Below, one piece after another: positions 1 to 4,130 of a DNA stretch of 8,705 bases. The stretch is from NCBI GenBank assembly GCA_934088535.1, contig CAKOJC010000043.1, positions 1 through 8,705 on the forward strand, read 5' to 3'. Each line of letters opens with the position of its first letter. Within the stretch, counting starts at the first letter, position 1. The translations under genes and the position numbers were made by a program. The notes under the pieces were generated by a model, which saw only the letters and a list, made by a program, of their open reading frames with translations, was not told the DNA's origin and did not search any database. This DNA comes from an uncultured Bacilli bacterium. GTDB lineage: Bacteria > Bacillota_I > Bacilli_A > RF39 > UBA660.

Positions 1-38
1 GATAATACTAATAATGAGAAAGTATATGTAAACAAAAT

Positions 39-60
39 AAAAGAGTTTTAAAACTCTTTT
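39..60 (-). terminator. Intrinsic terminator, probably usable from both sides
   Basis: A perfect 22-bp palindrome with arms AAAAGAGTTTT and AAAACTCTTTT ends directly at the TAA stop (60-62) of the minus-strand gene. It likely folds as a 9-bp stem with a TTAA loop. On the minus strand it is followed by a T-rich tail (ATTTTGTT). On the plus strand it ends in five T's (57-61), so it could also stop transcription arriving from the left edge. The stem has only two G/C pairs at its core, so its strength is uncertain. Confidence 0.65.
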
Positions 61-539
61 TAATCTGGATCTTCAAAGTGAAAGTCATCATCTTCAAGTT
101 CAGTTTCTTCAAAATGATAAGATTCATTATCCTTATTCTTAATCTTATTCCCTTTTTTATTACTAAATAAAGACCCAACAAATAATGTCTTTAATAAACT
201 ATGTTTATTTTTCTTTTTATTTTTTTCTTTCTTATGTATTTCAGTATTTAACTCTATTGTTTCATTAGCTATTTCATTAGTAGTATCAACGATTCTCTCA
301 ATTAAATCTAAATATCCCTTAATAGTTTTGGCTTTACTATTTTTAATTTTTTTAATATCTTCATCAAAATCATCTAAGTCATCATTCTTTTCTATTAATG
401 TTAAATAATAATTATAAAATCTAATTAAAGTATCATAACAATCTGCAGAACATTTTATAACTTTTTTTAATTTATTTTCATCATCTAATTCATCAAGTTT
501 AAGTTTTTTAATAATCTTATCATAGTCATACATTTTCAT
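60..539 (-). CDS. Hypothetical charged protein, 159 aa, function unknown
   Basis: I do not recognise this protein. Residues 1-100 look helical and rich in Lys, Asp and Glu, with Cys at 30 and 34. Residues 102-137 are strongly basic and contain one short hydrophobic patch (HSLLKTLFVGSLF, 113-125). The tail (about 138-159) is strongly acidic and repeats a small motif, HFEE at 142 and HFED at 154. There is no signal peptide or clear membrane span, so it is probably cytosolic. The ATG at 539 is preceded by AAGGGTGAAAC, which matches the GGTGA end of the anti-SD complement. A second Met at residue 3 is a possible alternative start. It is transcribed divergently from the NERD-HRDC gene, with a 61-bp spacer holding both promoters, so shared regulation is plausible but is inference. 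Confidence 0.75.
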   Translation of the reverse strand: MKMYDYDKIIKKLKLDELDDENKLKKVIKCSADCYDTLIRFYNYYLTLIEKNDDLDDFDEDIKKIKNSKAKTIKGYLDLIERIVDTTNEIANETIELNTEIHKKEKNKKKNKHSLLKTLFVGSLFSNKKGNKIKNKDNESYHFEETELEDDDFHFEDPD

Positions 540-549
540 AGTTTCACCC

Positions 550-582
550 TTGTAGAAATATTATAACAAACTATGATATAAT
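550..582 (+). promoter_or_regulatory. Promoter of the NERD-HRDC/TetR genes
   Basis: The plus strand has TGATATAAT at 574-582, a perfect extended -10. An alternative pairing is TTGTAG at 550-555 with TATGAT at 572-577, a 16-bp spacer. The SD AAGGTGAT (591-597 region) and ATG at 601 follow at a normal distance. The element interleaves with the opposing minus-strand promoter, so the two probably compete for polymerase or share control. Confidence 0.5.
560..568 (-). promoter_or_regulatory. Extended -10 promoter of the minus-strand gene
   Basis: The minus strand reads TGTTATAAT here, a perfect extended -10 (TG-N-TATAAT). It lies about 20 bp upstream of the ATG at 539. No good -35 is seen at the expected distance, which fits an extended -10 promoter. 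Any upstream contacts would overlap the plus-strand -10. Confidence 0.5.
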
Positions 583-600
583 TTAAAAGAAGGTGATGAC

Positions 601-1638
601 ATGGAACTATTTAAAAGATTCAATGAAACAATATTTCTAAAAGAAGACAGCAATTTAGAAAATCAAATAAAAGAATTAGAAGATATAAAATCAAAATTAA
701 AATATACAAGTGACATAGATAAAGATATTTTATTATTAAAAAAAGGGTTACAAGGTGAAAAAGATATTGCTTTTGAACTTAAAAACTCAAATTTAGGAAT
801 GTATGTAGTTCATGATGTAACTATTCCTTTTGAAGATTTAAAAGCTCAAATAGATTATGTAATTGTTACTAGAGGATTCATATATTTAGTTGAATGTAAA
901 AATCTAATTGGAAATATAACAGTAAGTCACACTGGAGAGTTTGTAAGAGAATATGAATTAAATGGTAAAAAATATAAAGAAGCAATTTATTCACCATACA
1001 CTCAAGCTTGTAGACATATGGAAATATTAAAGAAAAGATGGATAAGTAAAAATAATAAATTAATGGTAAAGATTCAAGAAAAAAATTTTGATACTTTATG
1101 GTATAAACCACTAGTTGTTATTTCTAATCCAAAATCTATTGTTAATATAAAATATGCTCAAAAAGAAATAAAAAGTCATGTAGTTAGAGTAGATCAACTA
1201 CTAAACTACATTAAAAATGATATTAATAATTATGATAGAGATTTATTAGCTAAACAAAAAGATATGAAAAGTTCTGCTGAATTTTTTGTTGAAGTTAATA
1301 CCAATGAGTACACAAGCTTAGCAAAAAAATATGAAAAATATATTTCAGGTAGTAGTAAAGATAATTCTACAAAAGCAGAGCAAACTAAAGAAATAAATAT
1401 AAAATCAGAAAATGATAAAGAAACACTAAGAGACAAATTAATTAAGTTTAGAACATCAAAATCTGAATCAATGAACGTTCCTGCATATTATATTTTCACA
1501 AACGATGAACTAGAAAAAATAATAGAATTAAATCCGAAGTCAACAGAAGAATTAAAAAGTGCTAAAATTTTATCAGAGATAAAATTTAAATTACACTCAA
1601 GTGATATCATAAAGATAATATGTGAGTTTAATAAGTAG
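601..1638 (+). CDS. NERD nuclease-related domain protein with C-terminal HRDC domain
   Basis: Probable nucleic-acid-processing protein. Residues 15-48 look like a helical or coiled N-terminus. The NERD domain (PF08378 type) spans about 48-155: KKGLQGEKD with Glu53, then QIDYVIV with Asp85, then LVECKN with Glu98 and Lys100. These match the D...ExK pattern of the PD-(D/E)XK nuclease fold. A charged linker (about 245-275) leads to an HRDC domain (276-345; PF00570 type), recognisable by its opening helix, VPAYYIFTNDEL at 293-304 and the PKSTEEL helix. HRDC domains bind DNA and occur in RecQ helicases and RNase D. NERD-HRDC combinations are known in bacteria; the in vivo role is not settled. The GVG hairpin usual in HRDC is absent (ILSEIKFK instead). 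The ATG follows AGGTGAT by three bases. There is no signal peptide, so it is cytosolic. The TetR gene follows after 7 bp. Confidence 0.85.
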   Translation: MELFKRFNETIFLKEDSNLENQIKELEDIKSKLKYTSDIDKDILLLKKGLQGEKDIAFELKNSNLGMYVVHDVTIPFEDLKAQIDYVIVTRGFIYLVECKNLIGNITVSHTGEFVREYELNGKKYKEAIYSPYTQACRHMEILKKRWISKNNKLMVKIQEKNFDTLWYKPLVVISNPKSIVNIKYAQKEIKSHVVRVDQLLNYIKNDINNYDRDLLAKQKDMKSSAEFFVEVNTNEYTSLAKKYEKYISGSSKDNSTKAEQTKEINIKSENDKETLRDKLIKFRTSKSESMNVPAYYIFTNDELEKIIELNPKSTEELKSAKILSEIKFKLHSSDIIKIICEFNK

Positions 1639-1645
1639 GTGAAAT

Positions 1646-2200
1646 ATGGCAAACTTTACTAAAAAAGCAATCAAAGACACATTTATAACATTGTTAAAAG
1701 AGAAACCTTTTAATCAAATAACAGTAAAAGATATTGTTGATGAATGTGGAGTAAATAGAAATACATTTTATTATCATTATGAAGATATAAATGATTTACT
1801 CGAAAATGTTATTGCAGAAGAAACAGATGTATTAGTTAAAAATTATCCAACTATAGATTCTATTGATATGGCAGTAGAAGTAGCTATCAAATATGCACTT
1901 GAAAACAAAAAAACTATTCTTAATATATATAAACATCTAGATAAAAATATATATGAAAGATTTATAATGGATACTTGTGAATACACAGTAAAAACTTTAA
2001 TAAATTCAATTACTAATAATATGAATATAGATGAAAAAGACAAGAGATTCTTAATAAGTTTTATAAAATGTCAATTCTTTGGATTCTGTATAGATTGGTT
2101 ATCAAGAAATCTAGATGAGGAATATGTAAAAGAATATGTTACATACACTAAAGTAACTAAAGAGATATTAATAGAGTTTATAAATAAACATTCTAAATAA
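1646..2200 (+). CDS. TetR/AcrR-family transcriptional regulator
   Basis: A one-component DNA-binding regulator of normal length (184 aa). The N-terminal helix-turn-helix domain is at about 5-55, with ITVKDIVDECGVNRNTFYYHY (split by residues 25-45) typical of TetR_N (PF00440). The C-terminal ligand/dimer domain (about 75-180), with FFGFCIDWLSRN, resembles the DhaS-like TetR_C_8 group (PF14278), but I cannot name a ligand. Its SD (AGGTGA, 1637-1642) overlaps the TAG stop of the NERD-HRDC gene, so the two are co-transcribed and probably translationally coupled. The next gene on the same strand starts 120 bp downstream. TetR proteins commonly regulate neighbouring genes, so likely targets are the HdeD-activase unit or its own operon; this is inference. 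Confidence 0.9.
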   Translation: MANFTKKAIKDTFITLLKEKPFNQITVKDIVDECGVNRNTFYYHYEDINDLLENVIAEETDVLVKNYPTIDSIDMAVEVAIKYALENKKTILNIYKHLDKNIYERFIMDTCEYTVKTLINSITNNMNIDEKDKRFLISFIKCQFFGFCIDWLSRNLDEEYVKEYVTYTKVTKEILIEFINKHSK

Positions 2201-2320
2201 TATTCTTTTTTTATGCATTTAAACCATTTTGTCTAAAAATCAAACATCAACAAAAAACTGTCCATTTTAAAAAATAAATTATAAGGTTATACTATTTATA
2301 TAATGAAAGGAGGAACTAAG
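2201..2320 (+). promoter_or_regulatory. Intergenic leader of the HdeD-activase unit, candidate promoter
   Basis: This 120-bp A/T-rich gap separates the TetR and HdeD genes. Candidate -10 hexamers are TATACT (2288-2293) and TATAAT (2299-2304). The second is so close to the SD that the leader would be only a few bases, so the first is preferred. No convincing -35 is visible. CCATTTT occurs twice (2224-2230 and 2262-2268) and short ATTTT/AAAAT dyads occur, but in such A/T-rich DNA these may be chance. No GC-rich terminator or riboswitch-like fold was seen. A TetR operator here is plausible but not shown. Confidence 0.35.
2306..2313 (+). promoter_or_regulatory. Ribosome binding site that sets the HdeD start
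   Basis: AAAGGAGG is a near-perfect SD, seven bases before ATG 2321. An in-frame ATG at 2303 lies immediately in front of this site and has no SD of its own, so it is not the likely start. Confidence 0.85.
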
Positions 2321-2872
2321 ATGAGTAGATTTATACGTATAGCTAAAACAAGTTACATAGTTATGTCTATAATATTATGTATTCTAGGATTAGTACTTAT
2401 GATAAATCCAGCATTTTCACAAACAATGTTAGTTGTAATATGCGCAATACTTTTAATAGCTTTTGGTATGATTAAACTATTTGGTTATTTCTCAAATGAT
2501 CTATATCGTTTAGCATTCCAATATGACTTACCATTTGGTATATTATTAACAGTTCTTGGTATTATCATTCTAGTACGTCCTGAAGGATTTATCAACTTCA
2601 TATGTATTGCACTAGGTCTTTCAATATTTACAGATAGTATGTTTAAAATGCATATAGCTAATGAAGCACGTAAATTTGGTATTCGTGAATGGTACTTAAT
2701 ATTAATATTTGCAATACTTGCTTGCATTTGTGGTATTGTTTTAATGATAAAACCTAGTGAGAGTGCAATGGTATTAACTATATTACTTGGAGCTAACCTT
2801 TTAGTAGAAGGTATTCTTAGTTTAATAACAGTTATTACATCAGTTAAAATCTTCAAAGAAAAGAAAAAATAG
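2321..2872 (+). CDS. HdeD-family (DUF308) integral membrane protein
   Basis: A small inner-membrane protein of 183 aa, the usual length for the HdeD/DUF308 family (PF03729). Six hydrophobic segments are visible at about 11-28, 36-54, 71-86, 92-108, 124-143 and 150-172. They form three similar two-helix units, each with a turn after the first helix: GLVLMINP, GIIILVRPE and GIVLMIKPS. The family is named after E. coli HdeD, linked to acid resistance, but most members have no known biochemical role. The C-terminus is a basic tail (KIFKEKKK), expected on the cytoplasmic side. Arg codon use is unlike the neighbours: five of six Arg are CGT, whereas adjacent genes use almost only AGA. The next gene starts 18 bp downstream, so an operon with the dehydratase-like gene is likely. 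It could be a sensor or stabiliser for stress, but the sequence does not show this. Confidence 0.85.
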   Translation: MSRFIRIAKTSYIVMSIILCILGLVLMINPAFSQTMLVVICAILLIAFGMIKLFGYFSNDLYRLAFQYDLPFGILLTVLGIIILVRPEGFINFICIALGLSIFTDSMFKMHIANEARKFGIREWYLILIFAILACICGIVLMIKPSESAMVLTILLGANLLVEGILSLITVITSVKIFKEKKK

Positions 2873-2890
2873 TTTAAAGGAGACATATAT

Positions 2891-4129
2891 ATGACAGCAG
2901 AATTTACTAAAGATATGAAAAAAACTCATACTATACTAGCACCAGATATATTCCCAGTACATATGAGACTTCTAAAAAAAGTATTTAAATTATATGGATA
3001 TAATGTAGAAGTACTTCATTATGAAGGAAAAGATGTTATAGATACTGGACTTAGTTACTTACATAATGATATTTGTTATCCAGCTATATGTGCGATAGGA
3101 CAACAACTTTATGCACTTAAAAGTGGAGATTATGATACTCATAAAGTAGCTTTAATACAATTTCAAACTGGTGGTGGATGTAGAGCATCTAACTATATTT
3201 GTTTACTTAGAAAAGCTTTAGAAAATATGGGATATGATTATATACCAGTTATTTCAGTAAGTACAAGTAACATAGAAAAATGTAGTGGATTTAAACTAAC
3301 TCCAATGATGATATATATGTCTCTTAGAGCTATTATCTACGGAGATTTTATAATGCTTTTAAAGAATCAAGTAAAACCTTATGAAAAGAAAAAAGGTGAA
3401 ACTGATAAATTAGTAGATTATTGGATAAATAAATTATCTACTGATTTCGCTTCTAAGAAAAGTTTAAATAATAGAAGCATGAAAAAGAATCTAAAAAGTA
3501 TTGCTAAAAGTTTCCATGAGATTAAAAGAGCAGATAGAAAATTAAAGAAAGTTGGTATCGTAGGAGAAATATATGTTAAATATTCTCCATTTGGTAACAA
3601 CAATTTAGAAGAATTCTTACTTAAAGAAGGATGTGAATACATGGTACCAGGAGTACTAGCATTCTTTGAATTCTGTTTTTCTGATGGAGAAATAAATCAT
3701 AAATATTATGGAAAAAATAGAGTAAGTATGTATGCAGGAAAGACTGTAGAATCAATTGCATCTTCTTGGGAAAAAGACATGGAAGAAGCATTAAAACCAT
3801 ATCCTGAATTTGTATGTCCAACTCCATTTAAAAAAATAAAGAAACTTGCAGATCGAGTAATAGATAGAGGAGTAAATATGGGAGAAGGATGGCTTTTACC
3901 AGGAGAAGTATCTGAGTTAATAGAAAAAGGATATAACAATATTATATGTGCTCAACCATTTGGATGTCTTCCTAATCACATAGTAGGAAAAGGTACAATA
4001 AGAACACTTAGAATGTTATATCCAAATGCTAATATATTTCCAATAGATTATGATGCAGGAGCTTCAAAAGTAAATCAAGAAAATAGAATTAAATTAATGC
4101 TAGCTATCGCAGAAGAAGGTGATAAGTAA
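2891..4129 (+). CDS. COG3581-type 2-hydroxyacyl-CoA dehydratase-like Fe-S subunit
   Basis: A 412-aa cytosolic protein resembling the HgdB-like (COG3581) part that is often the C-terminal portion of very large 'acyl-CoA dehydratase activase-related' proteins. Visible motifs in order: NDICYPA (59-65, Cys62), GGGCRASNY (94-102, Cys97), GEIYVKYSPFGNNNLE (225-240), AQPFGCLPNHIVGKG (354-368, Cys359) and DYDAG (386-390). Cys62, Cys97 and Cys359 are candidate Fe-S ligands by analogy with the family; further Cys are at 67, 104, 131, 248, 262, 309 and 353. A Lys-rich helical segment (about 165-220) joins the two halves. In related systems an ATP-dependent activator injects one electron into such a protein. 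The substrate is unknown. The SD AAAGGAGA (2876-2883) supports ATG 2891. The stop lies one base before the activase ATG, and this gene's 3' end contains the activase SD, so production is probably coupled. Confidence 0.85.
   Translation: MTAEFTKDMKKTHTILAPDIFPVHMRLLKKVFKLYGYNVEVLHYEGKDVIDTGLSYLHNDICYPAICAIGQQLYALKSGDYDTHKVALIQFQTGGGCRASNYICLLRKALENMGYDYIPVISVSTSNIEKCSGFKLTPMMIYMSLRAIIYGDFIMLLKNQVKPYEKKKGETDKLVDYWINKLSTDFASKKSLNNRSMKKNLKSIAKSFHEIKRADRKLKKVGIVGEIYVKYSPFGNNNLEEFLLKEGCEYMVPGVLAFFEFCFSDGEINHKYYGKNRVSMYAGKTVESIASSWEKDMEEALKPYPEFVCPTPFKKIKKLADRVIDRGVNMGEGWLLPGEVSELIEKGYNNIICAQPFGCLPNHIVGKGTIRTLRMLYPNANIFPIDYDAGASKVNQENRIKLMLAIAEEGDK
4116..4123 (+). promoter_or_regulatory. Ribosome binding site that sets the activase start
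   Basis: AAGGTGAT inside the last codons of the upstream gene is a good SD, seven bases before ATG 4131. An in-frame GTG at 4119 lies inside this SD and cannot use it, so 4131 is the likely start. The two reading frames are then separated by one base. Confidence 0.85.
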
Positions 4130-4130
4130 T

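Noticed and set aside
1..51. Possible end of a plus-strand gene entering from the left edge
   Set aside because: Two plus frames stay open briefly (stops at 29-31 and 49-51), but 10-16 codons of A/T-rich DNA are too few to judge. The terminator is compatible with such a convergent gene but does not prove it.
2221..2275. Repeated CCATTTT and TGTC elements as a TetR operator
   Set aside because: The two copies are direct, not inverted, and 7 bp of A/T-rich identity can be chance. TetR operators are usually dyads, and no convincing dyad was found.
2303..2320. Upstream ATG giving a 189-aa HdeD protein
   Set aside because: It immediately precedes AAAGGAGG and has no SD of its own. The added residues (MKGGTK) are simply the SD translated.
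2485..2886. Antisense open frame of 133 aa opposite the HdeD gene
   Set aside because: It mirrors a real membrane-protein gene with clear repeats and SD and shows no recognisable family. The same holds for a 134-aa antisense frame at 7159-7563 opposite PAP2.
4119..4130. GTG start giving a 976-aa activase overlapping the upstream gene
   Set aside because: The GTG is inside the AAGGTGAT SD that serves ATG 4131, and the activase family begins right at the MKRVGFDIGSTT strand.
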